Of a stretch of 53,027 nucleotides of DNA, positions 1-9,578 are shown piece after piece. The notes below the pieces were generated by a model. The model made no database searches, was not told the DNA's origin, and was given only the letters and a program-made list of their open reading frames with translations. The first letter of the stretch is position 1; each line of letters opens with the position of its first letter. The stretch is from assembly GCF_028994775.1 (NCBI RefSeq), contig NZ_JAJQMN010000022.1, positions 1 to 53,027 of the forward strand, given 5' to 3'. The position numbers were made by a program, and so were the translations under genes. The DNA is from Promicromonospora iranensis (lineage in GTDB: Bacteria; Actinomycetota; Actinomycetes; Actinomycetales; Cellulomonadaceae).

Positions 1-1289
1 TCCAAACTGGTCACACCGCCCTCGGCATGCGGCGTGATGTGGTCGATGTGCCGTACCGGGGCGTCGCACCACGACGTGGCACAGATCCCCTGCTCCCGGG
101 CACGCAACAGATCCGCCAGCCCCGGTGGGTGGAACCGCGCCCTCGATGTGGTGGCCAGCAGGCGACCCTTCGGGTCGACGTAGATCGAGCGGAGCCATGC
201 CGCGTCCGCGTCGATCCCCTGCGCGGCCAGATTCCGGGCCACCGGGCCCGGGACGATGCCCGAGCCCACGGGCATGCCTTCGGCGACCACACCCGGCTGG
301 GTGCCGTCAGCGAGCAGGGTCTGGTCGGAGACCAGCAGATTGATGGTGACCGGCACGTCGTCGGCATGACCCGGCCCACGGCCGGTGACTCGTTCGATCA
401 GGGTGTCGGCCATGATCTGCCCAGCCCCGCGCTCGTCACCCGCAGCTTTGGCTGCTTCGGCGTGCTTCTTCAGCTGCGCATACGCCTGCACACCCTGCGC
501 CATCGGCACCAACGCAGTCAGATACACCATCAGATCCGGCGCCGGACGCACCGAGACACACCGCTCACCCACCGCCTTCGCGTTCCGCTTCACACACGCG
601 TACACGTCCAGCTCGCTGGCGAGCTCCTTGATCCGCGCGACCAACCGACGCGTCCCCATCGACGCCAGGGCCACCCGGTGCGCGGGACCGCAGAGCTCTT
701 CATCGATCCGCGCCCGGTCCTCCACACCCAGATGCGACGTCTCCCGCACCAACAACGTGGCACGCCACTGCGACAGGACACCCGTACGCAAGGCGTCGAA
801 GGTATGCGGCATCTGCGTGACCCACACCCGCGCCGTCCCCAAGAACCCAGCCCCGGCATGCGGACTGACCCGCAGCGCCGCACCGACCTGATTCGGCACA
901 CCACGACCCCGCCGCTCCACCCGCAGACCCTGCACAGCCTCGTCGGCCTTGGTCGCCTCGTCCAACGCGACCGCCAACCTGCCCTGCACCGCAGCGATCG
1001 TGTTCTTCACCGCCTCCAGCTCACCGAGCAGATCCACCCACTCCGCCTGCACCCGCCGCGACGTCAGCCCGCCGGAGCCGGAGCCGGCACCCACGCCAGC
1101 GTCGATGTCGGTGTCGGTGTCGGTAGCCCCTGGCAGGATCATCCCGGCCAGGTACTCCCGCACAGCCCGCACATCAGCCGCCCGCACCACCGCAGGAACG
1201 CCCCCGGAGACGGCTCCGTCGCGAGCCAGGGGCAGCACCGACCCGACGGGCTGCTCGCCCGCCCCAGGTGCACCTCCGGCTGATGTCAT
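1..1289 (-). CDS. DUF222/HNH endonuclease-domain protein (13E12 family), 3' end cut by window edge
   Basis: About 429 residues are visible, read from an ATG at 1289 down to the window edge, with no stop. The end of the visible part reads RHIDHITPHAEGG, the start of an HNH nuclease motif (the His-Asp-His that holds the metal); the closing Asn/His lies outside. Before it is a long helical DUF222 region with the usual Arg-rich and Ala-rich stretches. This is the layout of the 13E12 repeat family, often multi-copy in actinomycetes; its cellular role is unsettled, and DNA repair or mobile-DNA functions have been suggested. The next gene (kdp leader ORF) is divergent, 234 bp away. A LexA-like box lies just upstream of the start, so SOS control is likely. 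The frame is certain from the HNH motif; the start is supported by context only. Confidence 0.85.
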   Translation of the reverse strand, partial: MTSAGGAPGAGEQPVGSVLPLARDGAVSGGVPAVVRAADVRAVREYLAGMILPGATDTDTDIDAGVGAGSGSGGLTSRRVQAEWVDLLGELEAVKNTIAAVQGRLAVALDEATKADEAVQGLRVERRGRGVPNQVGAALRVSPHAGAGFLGTARVWVTQMPHTFDALRTGVLSQWRATLLVRETSHLGVEDRARIDEELCGPAHRVALASMGTRRLVARIKELASELDVYACVKRNAKAVGERCVSVRPAPDLMVYLTALVPMAQGVQAYAQLKKHAEAAKAAGDERGAGQIMADTLIERVTGRGPGHADDVPVTINLLVSDQTLLADGTQPGVVAEGMPVGSGIVPGPVARNLAAQGIDADAAWLRSIYVDPKGRLLATTSRARFHPPGLADLLRAREQGICATSWCDAPVRHIDHITPHAEGGVTSL

Positions 1290-1301
1290 GCCATCAATCT
1301 A

Positions 1302-1317
1302 TCGCACACATGTTCGT
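1302..1317 (-). promoter_or_regulatory. LexA/SOS-box-like palindrome upstream of the DUF222/HNH gene
   Basis: TCGCACACATGTTCGT matches the actinobacterial SOS box TCGAAC-N4-GTTCGA at 10 of 12 fixed positions. It sits 13 bp upstream of the ATG at 1289, where it could block the promoter. LexA control of 13E12-family genes is known in mycobacteria, which makes the assignment plausible. No LexA gene is in the window. Confidence 0.55.
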
Positions 1318-1465
1318 ACCGCGCGCCGAGAGCCACGCTCTCTGCCATCAGCAGAAGAACGAGCTCTCATGCGGAACCGCCACCGCTCGAACAGCACCAC
1401 GCGGGTCCTGTCCATGACCAACGACGCGTGCGGCATCAGAGGGCTGTCAGCGTCGGCGCGCCGGG

Positions 1466-1483
1466 CGTCAACGTTCCGTCAAA
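1466..1483 (+). promoter_or_regulatory. Candidate KdpE operator: CGTCAA direct repeat with 11-bp period
   Basis: CGTCAA occurs at 1466 and again at 1477, exactly 11 bp apart, about 40 bp upstream of the first kdp ORF. OmpR/PhoB-family regulators such as KdpE usually bind head-to-tail half-sites spaced by one helical turn. A possible -10 (TAGACC, 1513-1518) follows just before the ATG at 1524, which would give a very short or absent leader. The link to KdpE is inferred from position and spacing. Confidence 0.35.
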
Positions 1484-1523
1484 GACGCCCGCCACCGGTC
1501 GCCGTCGGGCATAGACCGGTGTC

Positions 1524-1655
1524 ATGACCGATCTGGCCTTCATCCTCCTGACCATGGCGTACTTCGCCGCGGTGGCCGTGGTGGCGCGTCGCGCCACCAC
1601 GCACGAGCCCGCCGCGCACGACCCCGCCCTCGACACCTCGGGGAGCCGGAAGTGA
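1524..1655 (+). CDS. Small single-pass membrane protein at the head of the kdp operon
   Basis: This is a 43-residue ORF starting [20 protein letters not shown], so the first 20 residues form one membrane helix, followed by RRATTHEP and a short acidic cytoplasmic-type tail. The stop codon overlaps the GTG of kdpF (1652), so the two are probably translationally coupled. Small hydrophobic ORFs before kdpF occur in other actinomycetes; they may help assemble or regulate the Kdp complex, but no function is established. Coding is supported by the overlap with kdpF and by the position of the operon promoter region directly upstream. Confidence 0.6.
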   Translation: MTDLAFILLTMAYFAAVAVVARRATTHEPAAHDPALDTSGSRK

Positions 1656-1744
1656 ACCCGTTCGACGCCGTGGGTCTGGTGCTCACCCTCGCGGGCCTCG
1701 TGTACCTCTTCGTGGCGCTGATCCGCGCCGACCGGACGCGGTGA
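1652..1744 (+). CDS. kdpF: KdpF, small subunit of the K+-transporting P-type ATPase
   Basis: A 30-residue protein with a GTG start and one transmembrane helix (about residues 6-24, ending [14 protein letters not shown]). Length and form match KdpF, the peptide that stabilises the KdpABC complex in the membrane. It overlaps the preceding ORF by 4 bp and the kdpA start by 4 bp (GTGA at 1741-1744), the pattern of a tightly coupled operon. KdpF sequences are weakly conserved, so the call rests on length, topology and position immediately before kdpA. Confidence 0.8.
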   Translation: MNPFDAVGLVLTLAGLVYLFVALIRADRTR

Positions 1745-3429
1745 TCGGCGTGCTCACCGCAGTCCTGAGCCCGGTCGTCGCGGCAGTGGCGCAGATCCTC
1801 GTCCTGCTCGTCCTGCTCGCCGCCGTGCACCTGCCCCTCGGGGCCTACCTGGCACGCACCTACACCAGCCCGAACCACCTGCGGGTGGAGCGGCTTTGGT
1901 ACCGCGCCGTGCGCGTGGACCCGGACGCCGAGCAGCGTTGGACCACCTACCTGATGTCGCTGCTGGGCTTCTCGCTCGTCTCCGTCCTCTTCCTGTACGG
2001 GCTGGAGCGTCTGCAGGCCCACCTGCCCTGGAACCTCGGTCTTACCGGGTTCGATCCGGCCGGTGCCTGGAACAGCGCGGTCAGCTTCACCACGAACACC
2101 AACTGGCAGTGGTACTCGGGCGAGGCGGCGGCGGGGCACCTGCTGCAGATGGCCGGGTTCGCCGTGCAGAACTTCGTCTCGGCCTCGGTCGGCATGGCCG
2201 TCGCCATCGCTCTCGTGCGGGGCTTCGCCCGCTCCGGCACGGACGCCCGCATCGGCAACTTCTGGTCCGACCTGACCCGGGGCGTCGTCCGCGTCCTGCT
2301 GCCGCTCGCTGCCGTCGCGGCGGTCGTCCTCATGGCGTCCGGCGTCATCCAGAACCTGGACCCGCACACCGCGCTCCGCACCGTCGAAGGGGCCTCCCAG
2401 CATGTCCTGGGCGGACCCGTCGCGTCCCAGGAGGCCATCAAGGACCTGGGCACCAACGGCGGCGGCTTCTTCAACGCGAACTCGGCGCACCCGCTGGAGA
2501 ACCCGACGCCGTTCACCAACCTCGTCGAGATCTTCCTGCTGCTGCTCATCCCGTTCTCCCTGCCGCGCACGTTCGGCCTCATGGTCGGCGACCGGCGGCA
2601 GGGCTGGGCGATCCTCGGCGTGATGGCCGGGCTGTGGGCGGCGTCGCTGGCGCTGACCACCTGGGCCGAGATGGCCGGACCCGGCGCGGCGCCCCAGGCG
2701 GCGGGCGCCGCCATGGAGGGCAAGGAGACCCGGTTCGGACTCGCCGCGAGCGCCTTGTTCGCCGTGTCGACGACGGCGACCTCGACGGGCTCGGTGAACT
2801 CGATGCACGACTCGTTCACGGCTCCGGGCGGCGGGATGCTGCTGTTCAACATGCTGCTGGGCGAGGTGGCGCCGGGCGGGGTGGGCGCGGGGCTGTACGG
2901 GATGCTCGTGCTCGCCGTGGTCGCGGTGTTCGTCGCGGGCCTGATGGTGGGTCGCACGCCGGAGTACCTGGGCAAGAAGATCGGCCGTCCGGAGATGACG
3001 GTCGTCGCGCTGTACGTGCTGACGGTGCCGGCGCTCGTGCTGGTCGGTACGGCAGTGTCCGTGGTGGTCGAACCGGGGCTGGCGGGTGTCCAGGACCCGG
3101 GCCCGCACGGCCTGTCGGAGGTGCTGTACGCGTTCGCGTCGGCGGCGAACAACAACGGTTCGGCGTTCGCCGGTCTGACCAGCGGCACCCCGTTCTACGA
3201 GGTGGCGCAGGGCCTGGCGATGCTGGCCGGGCGGTTCATCCCGATCGCACTGGTGCTGGCCCTGGCCGGCCGCCTCGCGAGCCAGACGACGGTCCCGGCG
3301 ACGTCGGGCACCCTGCCGACGCACCGCCCGCTGTTCGCGGGCCTGCTGGCCGCGGTGACGATCGTCGTCGTGGGCCTCACCTTCATCCCTGTCCTTTCCC
3401 TCGGTCCCGTTGTGGAGTCCCTGTCATGA
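1741..3429 (+). CDS. kdpA: Potassium-transporting ATPase subunit KdpA
   Basis: 562 residues, about ten membrane helices. KdpA is the K+-selective channel-like subunit of the Kdp pump and belongs to the superfamily of K+ transporters. All four pore-loop filter regions are visible: [24 protein letters not shown] and NNNGSAF. The length matches the family (about 557 in E. coli). GTG start inside the kdpF stop; the kdpB ATG overlaps the kdpA stop (ATGA at 3426-3429). The protein is expected to pass K+ while KdpB supplies energy from ATP. There is no sign of damage to the reading frame. Confidence 0.97.
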   Translation: MIGVLTAVLSPVVAAVAQILVLLVLLAAVHLPLGAYLARTYTSPNHLRVERLWYRAVRVDPDAEQRWTTYLMSLLGFSLVSVLFLYGLERLQAHLPWNLGLTGFDPAGAWNSAVSFTTNTNWQWYSGEAAAGHLLQMAGFAVQNFVSASVGMAVAIALVRGFARSGTDARIGNFWSDLTRGVVRVLLPLAAVAAVVLMASGVIQNLDPHTALRTVEGASQHVLGGPVASQEAIKDLGTNGGGFFNANSAHPLENPTPFTNLVEIFLLLLIPFSLPRTFGLMVGDRRQGWAILGVMAGLWAASLALTTWAEMAGPGAAPQAAGAAMEGKETRFGLAASALFAVSTTATSTGSVNSMHDSFTAPGGGMLLFNMLLGEVAPGGVGAGLYGMLVLAVVAVFVAGLMVGRTPEYLGKKIGRPEMTVVALYVLTVPALVLVGTAVSVVVEPGLAGVQDPGPHGLSEVLYAFASAANNNGSAFAGLTSGTPFYEVAQGLAMLAGRFIPIALVLALAGRLASQTTVPATSGTLPTHRPLFAGLLAAVTIVVVGLTFIPVLSLGPVVESLS

Positions 3430-5663
3430 CCATCGACATCCGGAATGCTCCGGCCGGTTCCGCCGCGCCCGGGTCCCCAACGACCGGCGCCGGGGAGCCC
3501 CGTGCCGCGAGGCGCACGACGCAGCGCGCCCTGACGTGGGCGCAGGTGCGGTCGGCGCTCCCGGGCGCGCTGCGCAAGCTCGACCCGCGTGTGCTGTACA
3601 CCTCGCCCGTCATGTTCGTGGTCGAGGTGGGCGCCGTCGTCACGACGGTCCTCGCGGTGGTGGAGCCTGGTGTGTTCGCGGGGTGGATCGCGGTGTGGCT
3701 GTGGGCCACGGTGTTCTTCGCGACCCTCGCGGAGTCGGTGGCCGAGTCGCGCGGCAAGGCGCAGGCGTCGACGCTGCGCGCGACGCAGAGGCAGACGACG
3801 GCGCGCAGGGTGGTCGGCGCCAAGGACATGCCGGCGGCGGGCTCGCGTATGGACCTGCCGACCGTGGAGGTGCCGTCGTCGACGCTGCGCGTGGGTGACG
3901 TCGTGGTCGTGGCGGCGGGGGAGACGCTGCCGGGCGACGGCGACGTGATCGAGGGGGTCGCGTCGGTGGACGAGTCCGCCGTGACCGGCGAGTCGGCCCC
4001 CGTGATCAGGGAGTCGGGTGGCGACCGGTCGGCGGTCACCGGTGGCACGGTGGTGCTCTCGGACCGGATCGTCGTGCGGATCACGGCGCCCGCCGGCTCC
4101 ACGTTCGTGGACCGGATGATCGCCCTGGTGGAGGGTAGCGAGCGCCAGAGGACGCCGAACGAGGTGGCGCTGAACATCCTGCTCACGTCGCTGACCATCG
4201 TGTTCCTCCTGGCGGTGGCGACGTTGCAGCCGTTCGCGGTGTACTCGGGCTCGCGGCAGTCGTTGCTGGTGCTGGTGGCGCTGCTGGTCTGCCTGATCCC
4301 CACCACCATCGGTGCGCTGCTCAGCGCGATCGGCATCGCGGGGATGGACCGGCTGGTGCAGCGCAACGTGCTGGCGATGTCGGGTCGTGCGGTGGAGGCC
4401 GCCGGTGACGTCGACGTGTTGCTGCTCGACAAGACCGGCACCATCACCTACGGCAACCGGCGTGCGACGGAGGTGCTGCCGGTGGCCGGGACGACGTCGC
4501 GGGAGCTCGCCGTGGCGGCGCGCCTCGCCTCGCTCGCCGACGAGACCCCGGAGGGGCGCAGCATCGTCGACCTGGTCGACGCCCACCACCCCTCCGTTGA
4601 GTGCGGGGTATTTGTGGGGTCGGAGCCCGCTGACCCCACAAATACCCAGCACTCAACGGGTGGGGTGGGGTTGCCGGACGGGGCCGAGCTCGTGGTCTTC
4701 AGCGCGGTGACGCGGATGTCGGGCGTCGATCTGCCTGCGAGCGCGACCGGCGGCGTCCGCCGCATCCGTAAGGGCGCGGGCAGCGCCGTCGAGCTGTGGG
4801 TGCGCGGCACCGGCGCGCAGGTCTCCGCCGCGGACGGCGGGCAGCTCGCCGCCCTCGTGGACGCCGTGGCCGGCGAGGGCGGCACGCCGCTCGTCGTCGC
4901 CGAGCAGGTGGGCGAGGCGCCGGCGCGGGTGCTCGGCGTCGTCCGGCTGAAGGACGTGGTGAAGGAGGGTATGCGCGAGCGGTTCGACCAGCTGCGCGCC
5001 ATGGGCATCCGGTCGGTGATGGTCACGGGCGACAACCAGGTCACGGCGCGGGCCATCGCCGCAGAGGCGGGGGTGGACGACGTCCTGGCCGAGGCCACAC
5101 CCGAGGACAAGCTCGACCTGATCCGCCGTGAGCAGGAGGGCGGCAGGCTGGTCGCCATGGCCGGGGACGGCACCAACGACGCGCCGGCGCTCGCCCAGTC
5201 CGACGTCGGCGTCGCGATGAACACCGGGACGTCCGCCGCGAAGGAGGCGGGCAACATGGTCGACCTCGACTCCGATCCCACCAAGCTCATCGAGATCGTG
5301 GAGATCGGCAAGCAGCTGCTCATCACGCGCGGCGCGCTGACCACGTTCTCCGTGGCGAACGACATCGCGAAGTACTTCGCGATCCTGCCCGCCATGTTCA
5401 TCCCGGTGTTCCCGCAGCTCGACGTGCTCAACGTCATGCGTCTGGCGAGCCCCGGCTCGGCGATCCTGTCGGCCGTCATCTTCAACGCGCTGATCATCCT
5501 CGCCCTCATCCCGCTGTCGCTGCGCGGGGTGCGGTACCGGCCGGCGTCGGCGTCGGCCCTCCTGCGGCGCAACCTGCTGATCTACGGGCTGGGCGGCCTG
5601 GTCGCCCCGTTCCTCGGGATCAAGCTCATCGACCTCCTCGTCTCGCTGCTCCCGGGCCTGTAG
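3426..5663 (+). CDS. kdpB: Potassium-transporting ATPase ATP-binding subunit KdpB, with in-frame palindromic insertion
   Basis: 745 residues from the ATG overlapping the kdpA stop; E. coli KdpB has about 680. It is the P-type ATPase that energises K+ uptake. Visible motifs are TGES (actuator domain), DKTGTIT with the phosphorylated Asp335, and [10 protein letters not shown] (hinge), with membrane helices at both ends. Part of the extra length is a 66-bp palindrome (4594-4659) encoding about residues 390-411, placed in the nucleotide-binding domain after the conserved [12 protein letters not shown] segment and before RMSG. It preserves the frame, and the catalytic motifs downstream are intact, so the protein is probably active with a surface loop. 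The gap to kdpC is 44 bp, the loosest junction in the operon. Confidence 0.96.
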   Translation: MTIDIRNAPAGSAAPGSPTTGAGEPRAARRTTQRALTWAQVRSALPGALRKLDPRVLYTSPVMFVVEVGAVVTTVLAVVEPGVFAGWIAVWLWATVFFATLAESVAESRGKAQASTLRATQRQTTARRVVGAKDMPAAGSRMDLPTVEVPSSTLRVGDVVVVAAGETLPGDGDVIEGVASVDESAVTGESAPVIRESGGDRSAVTGGTVVLSDRIVVRITAPAGSTFVDRMIALVEGSERQRTPNEVALNILLTSLTIVFLLAVATLQPFAVYSGSRQSLLVLVALLVCLIPTTIGALLSAIGIAGMDRLVQRNVLAMSGRAVEAAGDVDVLLLDKTGTITYGNRRATEVLPVAGTTSRELAVAARLASLADETPEGRSIVDLVDAHHPSVECGVFVGSEPADPTNTQHSTGGVGLPDGAELVVFSAVTRMSGVDLPASATGGVRRIRKGAGSAVELWVRGTGAQVSAADGGQLAALVDAVAGEGGTPLVVAEQVGEAPARVLGVVRLKDVVKEGMRERFDQLRAMGIRSVMVTGDNQVTARAIAAEAGVDDVLAEATPEDKLDLIRREQEGGRLVAMAGDGTNDAPALAQSDVGVAMNTGTSAAKEAGNMVDLDSDPTKLIEIVEIGKQLLITRGALTTFSVANDIAKYFAILPAMFIPVFPQLDVLNVMRLASPGSAILSAVIFNALIILALIPLSLRGVRYRPASASALLRRNLLIYGLGGLVAPFLGIKLIDLLVSLLPGL
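4594..4659. repeat. 66-bp palindromic (REP/MITE-like) element inside kdpB
   Basis: Two 28-base arms (4594-4621 and 4632-4659) are inverted copies with one mismatch, around a 10-base loop. The arms begin CCGTTGAGTGC and contain TATTTGTGGGGTC. The AT-rich TATTTG core is unlike the surrounding GC-rich kdpB codons. The total length is a multiple of three and no stop codon is made in the kdpB frame. It looks like a small mobile or REP-type palindrome that landed in a tolerant loop; its copy number in the genome cannot be seen here. Confidence 0.8.
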
Positions 5664-5707
5664 CCGTGCTCTCCGGCAGCCGGACCACCACACAAAGGAA
5701 AACTGAC

Positions 5708-6337
5708 ATGGCAACGACCACGGTGGCGAGCGACCTCGCGACGCTGACCCGCCACTCCCTGGCGGGGTTGCGCATGCTGCTCGCCTTCACCCTCGTGACG
5801 GGGCTGGCCTACCCGCTCGCGATGACCGCCGTGGGGCAGGTCGCCTTCCCCTGGCAGGCGAACGGCTCGCTCGTCCGGTCCGACGGCGCCCCCACCACCT
5901 CTCGTTCCGACGCGGTGGGCTCGGCGCTCGTCGCCCAGGGCTTCACCGGTGCGGAGTACTTCCACCCGCGGCCGTCGGCCGGTGCGTACGACACGCTCGC
6001 GTCCGGCGGGTCCAACCTGGGCCCGCTCAACCCGGACCTGGTCGCCTCCATCGAGGGGCGCAAGGCCGCGGTGGCCACGGAGGACGGCGTGACGGCCGCC
6101 GACGTCCCGCCCGACGCCGTCACGGCGTCGGCCTCGGGCCTGGACCCCCACATCAGCCCCGCATACGCCGCGATCCAGGTGGAGCGCGTCGCGCGGGCGC
6201 GTGGCCTGTCCGACGCCGCCGTCGCGGACCTGGTGGCACGGCACACCGCCGGGCGCGACCTCGGTGTGCTCGGCGAGGCGCGCGTGAACGTGCTGGAGCT
6301 CAACCTCGCCCTCGATGTCGCAGACTTGAGGCCATGA
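5708..6337 (+). CDS. kdpC: Potassium-transporting ATPase subunit KdpC
   Basis: 209 residues. The ATG at 5708 was chosen because it follows a good ribosome binding site (AAAGGAAAA) and because KdpC begins shortly before its membrane helix; an in-frame start at 5666 would add 14 unlikely residues. One transmembrane helix (about residues 18-40) is followed by an extracytoplasmic domain with the family motif EYFHPRPS and the conserved [12 protein letters not shown] stretch. KdpC helps couple ATP use by KdpB to K+ movement in KdpA. The kdpD start overlaps its stop (ATGA, 6334-6337). Confidence 0.95.
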   Translation: MATTTVASDLATLTRHSLAGLRMLLAFTLVTGLAYPLAMTAVGQVAFPWQANGSLVRSDGAPTTSRSDAVGSALVAQGFTGAEYFHPRPSAGAYDTLASGGSNLGPLNPDLVASIEGRKAAVATEDGVTAADVPPDAVTASASGLDPHISPAYAAIQVERVARARGLSDAAVADLVARHTAGRDLGVLGEARVNVLELNLALDVADLRP

Positions 6338-8859
6338 CCACCGGACGCCGGGGCCGCCTCACCGTCTATCTCGGGGCGGCCCCTGGCGTGGGCAAGACCT
6401 ACGCCATGCTCGACGAGGCCTGCCGACGCCGCGCGCGAGGCACCGACGTCGTGATCGGTCTCGTCGAGACCCACGGCCGGGCCGCGACGACCGACCGGAT
6501 CAGGGACCTGGAGCTGGTCCCGCGCCGGCAGGTCGGGCACCGCGGGACCACGCTCACCGAGCTCGACGTCGAGGCGGTCCTGGAGCGCGCGCCCCAGGTC
6601 GCCCTCGTGGACGAGCTCGCGCACACGAACGCGCCCGGGTCCGCGCACCCCAAGCGCTGGCAGGACGTGCAGGACCTGCTCGACGCCGGGATCGACGTGG
6701 TCACCACCGTCAACGTGCAGCACCTCGCCTCGCTCACGGACGACGTCGAGGCGATCACCGGCGTCCGGCAGCGCGAGACGGTGCCCGACCAGGTGGTGCG
6801 CGACGCCGACCAGATCCAGCTCGTGGATCTCTCGCCCGAGCAGCTGCGCCGCAGGCTCGCGCACGGCAACGTGTACCGGGCGGAGCAGATCGACGCCTCG
6901 ATGTCGTCGTTCTTCCGCGTCGGCAACCTGACCGCGCTGCGCGAGCTGGCCCTGCTGTGGCTCGCCGACCGCGTCGACGACGCTCTGAACCGCTACCGCG
7001 CCGACCACTCCATCGACGGCACCTGGCCGGCCCGCGAGCGCATCGTCGTGGCGGTGACCGGCGGGCCCGAGACGGAGACGCTGCTGCGCCGGGGTGCGCG
7101 CATCGCGCAGCGTGCCGCGGGCACCGAGCTGCTCGCCGTGCACGTGCTGCCGACCGACGGGCTCCCGGCCACGCCGTCGGCCACGATCGGCGCGCACCGC
7201 GCGCTGGTGGAGTCGCTCGGCGGGAAGTTCCACACTGTGGTGGGGGAGGACGTGCCGTCCGCCGTCGTGGACTTCGCGCGCGGCGTGAACGCGACGATGA
7301 TCGTGGTGGGCGTGTCCCGGCACAGCGTGTGGCGGCAGGCGCTGCTCGGGTCCTCCAGCGCGGAGATCGCACGCCTGTCGGGTGCCATCGACGTGCACCT
7401 GGTGACGCACGAGCGGGCGCGCATCGGCGTGGGCGTCGGGTCCCGGTACTCGTCGCTGTCCCCGGGGCGGAGGGCCGCCGGGTGGGGCTCGTCCGTCGTG
7501 CTGCCCGTGGCCCTGACCGCGATCCTGCTGCTGGTCGGGCGGGACGACGTGGCGCTCGCCACCGACGCGATGCTGCTCCTGGCGGGGGTGGTCGGGGTCG
7601 CGCTCATCGGCGGGCTGTGGCCCGCCGTCGTGGCCGCCGTCGTGTCGAACCTCTGCCTCAACTGGTTCTTCACGCCGCCGACGGGCCGGTGGACGATCGC
7701 CGAGGCGGAGAACGTGTTCGCCCTGGCGGTGTTCGTCGTGGTCGCGGTCGCCGTGGCCTCCGTGGTCGACCTCGCGGCCCGGCGCACCACGCAGGCCTAC
7801 CGGGCGCGTGCCGAGGCGTCCACGCTGGCGGCGCTGTCGCGTTCGGTGCTGTCCGGTCAGGACACGGCCCAGGCCATCGTGCAGCGGCTGGCGCAGACCT
7901 TCGCGATGGCCGACGTGCGCCTGGAGGAGCGGGCGGGCGACCGCACGCCGTGGACGGTCGTGGCGCACGAGTCACGGGGCTCCGGGCCGGACCCGGACGG
8001 TCCGGTGACGGAGGTGGCGATCGACGACCGGCACCGGCTGGTCCTGGCCGGGCGGGTGCTCCCGGCGAGCGACCGGCAGGTGGTCGAGGCCTTCGGGGCG
8101 CAGGCCGGCATCGTCCTCGAGCACCGCCGGCTGCGCGAGCAGGCGGCGCAGGCGGAGGTGCTGGAGCAGACCGAGGGCACCCGGACGGCGCTGCTGGCCG
8201 CGGTCTCCCATGACCTGCGCACCCCCCTCGCGGCGATCCGAACGGCCGTGGACGGCCTGGGCTCGCCCGACGTCGAGCTCGGCCGGGAGGACCGCGACAC
8301 CCTCACGGCCACCATCGCTGACTCGACCTACCGGCTGGAGCGGCTCATCGGCAACCTCCTGGACCTGTCCCGCCTGCAGACCGGCGCGGTGCGGCCGGCG
8401 CTGCGCGCGGCGTCGCTGGAGGAGGTGGTGCCGATCGCCGTGGAGCCGTGGCTGCCGCGGCTCGCCCTCGACGTGCCCGAGGACCTGCCGCTCGTGCACA
8501 CCGATCCGGGCCTGTTCGAGCGGGTCGTGGCGAACGTCGTCTCCAACGCCGTGCGGCACTCCCCGCCGGAGGCGAAGGTGCTGGTCACGGCCTCTGCGAC
8601 GCGGGACTCCGTACAGCTGCGGGTGGCCGACGCCGGCCCCGGCGTGCCCGACGACCGCAAGGCGACCATGTTCGAGCCGTTCCAGCGCCTCGACGACACG
8701 AGCGTCGACGGGCTCGGACTGGGCCTCGCCGTCGCGTCGGGGCTCGCGTCCGCCGTCGGTGCCCGGATCGCGGCCGAGGACACCCCGGGCGGCGGCCTCA
8801 CCATGGTGCTCACCGTGCCGCGTGCCCGGGACGCGGAGCGTGATGGGATGGATCGGTGA
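6334..8859 (+). CDS. kdpD: Sensor histidine kinase KdpD
   Basis: 841 residues. Order: N-terminal KdpD domain with Walker [10 protein letters not shown] (Lys21), a UspA-like domain (about 230-370), four close membrane helices (about 385-485, with the typical NWFFTPPTG turn), a GAF-like region, HisKA with SHDLRTPL (His626) and a C-terminal HATPase domain ([13 protein letters not shown]). KdpD senses low K+ and osmotic or ionic stress and phosphorylates KdpE. It is slightly shorter than E. coli KdpD (894). It is translationally coupled to kdpC upstream and kdpE downstream (4-bp overlaps), so sensor and pump are co-transcribed, which allows positive feedback. Confidence 0.96.
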   Translation: MTTGRRGRLTVYLGAAPGVGKTYAMLDEACRRRARGTDVVIGLVETHGRAATTDRIRDLELVPRRQVGHRGTTLTELDVEAVLERAPQVALVDELAHTNAPGSAHPKRWQDVQDLLDAGIDVVTTVNVQHLASLTDDVEAITGVRQRETVPDQVVRDADQIQLVDLSPEQLRRRLAHGNVYRAEQIDASMSSFFRVGNLTALRELALLWLADRVDDALNRYRADHSIDGTWPARERIVVAVTGGPETETLLRRGARIAQRAAGTELLAVHVLPTDGLPATPSATIGAHRALVESLGGKFHTVVGEDVPSAVVDFARGVNATMIVVGVSRHSVWRQALLGSSSAEIARLSGAIDVHLVTHERARIGVGVGSRYSSLSPGRRAAGWGSSVVLPVALTAILLLVGRDDVALATDAMLLLAGVVGVALIGGLWPAVVAAVVSNLCLNWFFTPPTGRWTIAEAENVFALAVFVVVAVAVASVVDLAARRTTQAYRARAEASTLAALSRSVLSGQDTAQAIVQRLAQTFAMADVRLEERAGDRTPWTVVAHESRGSGPDPDGPVTEVAIDDRHRLVLAGRVLPASDRQVVEAFGAQAGIVLEHRRLREQAAQAEVLEQTEGTRTALLAAVSHDLRTPLAAIRTAVDGLGSPDVELGREDRDTLTATIADSTYRLERLIGNLLDLSRLQTGAVRPALRAASLEEVVPIAVEPWLPRLALDVPEDLPLVHTDPGLFERVVANVVSNAVRHSPPEAKVLVTASATRDSVQLRVADAGPGVPDDRKATMFEPFQRLDDTSVDGLGLGLAVASGLASAVGARIAAEDTPGGGLTMVLTVPRARDAERDGMDR

Positions 8860-9578
8860 TCACAGAGCCGGACGGCGGGGGCGAGCGCACGGCGGCGTCG
8901 GGCAACCGCGTGCTCGTGGTGGACGACGACACCGCGCTGGCCCGCGCCCTGGCCATCAACCTGCGGGCGCACGGCTGGGACGTGACGGTCGCGCCCACGG
9001 GCGCGGCAGGGCTCGACGCCGTGTCGTCGGCCCGGCCGGACGTGGTGCTGCTCGACCTGGGCCTGCCCGACATGCCAGGGCTCGACGTCATCGCCGGGAT
9101 CCGAGGCTGGACGCGCGTACCGATCGTCGTGCTGTCCGCTCGGCAGCTCGGCGACGACAAGGTGGACGCCCTCGACGCCGGCGCCGACGACTACGTGACC
9201 AAGCCGTTCGCGATGAACGAGCTGCTCGCGCGGCTGCGTGCCGCCGTCCGCCGGGCGGAGCCGGGCCAGGCGGAGGAACCGGTGGTCACGGCGGGCGAGC
9301 TGCGGATCGACCTGGCGCGCCGGACGGTCTCCCGCGCGGGGGCCGACGTGCGGCTGAGTCCCACCGAGTGGGCGCTGCTGGAGGTCCTCGTCCGCAACCG
9401 CGGCCGGCTCGTGGACCGCAAGCAGCTGCTGCACGAGGTCTGGGGCCCCGCCTACTCCACGGAGACCAACTACCTGCGCGTCTACACGGCGCAGCTGCGG
9501 CGCAAGCTGGAGCGGGACCCCTCGCACCCGCGCCACATCCTCACGCACCCGGGAGCGGGATACCGGTTCGAGGAGTGA
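8856..9578 (+). CDS. kdpE: Response regulator KdpE
   Basis: 240 residues, GTG start overlapping the kdpD stop. The receiver domain has the acidic pocket VVDDD (23-25), phospho-acceptor Asp67 (VVLLDLGLPD) and Lys116 (YVTKPF). The C-terminal half is an OmpR/PhoB winged helix with LSPTEWALLEVL and the ending HPGAGYRFEE. It should activate the kdp operon when phosphorylated by KdpD; a candidate operator with 11-bp-spaced repeats is upstream of the operon. Its last 38 bp overlap the end of the convergent EamA gene, so transcription from the two sides may interfere. Confidence 0.96.
   Translation: MITEPDGGGERTAASGNRVLVVDDDTALARALAINLRAHGWDVTVAPTGAAGLDAVSSARPDVVLLDLGLPDMPGLDVIAGIRGWTRVPIVVLSARQLGDDKVDALDAGADDYVTKPFAMNELLARLRAAVRRAEPGQAEEPVVTAGELRIDLARRTVSRAGADVRLSPTEWALLEVLVRNRGRLVDRKQLLHEVWGPAYSTETNYLRVYTAQLRRKLERDPSHPRHILTHPGAGYRFEE

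Noticed and set aside
1540-3324. Long leftward open frame across kdpA
   Set aside because: Arg/Gln/His-rich composition typical of antisense shadows; kdpA motifs lie on the + strand.
1896-3425. N-terminal extension of kdpB in the same frame
   Set aside because: Overlaps all of kdpA and is not protein-like; KdpB starts at the ATG overlapping the kdpA stop.
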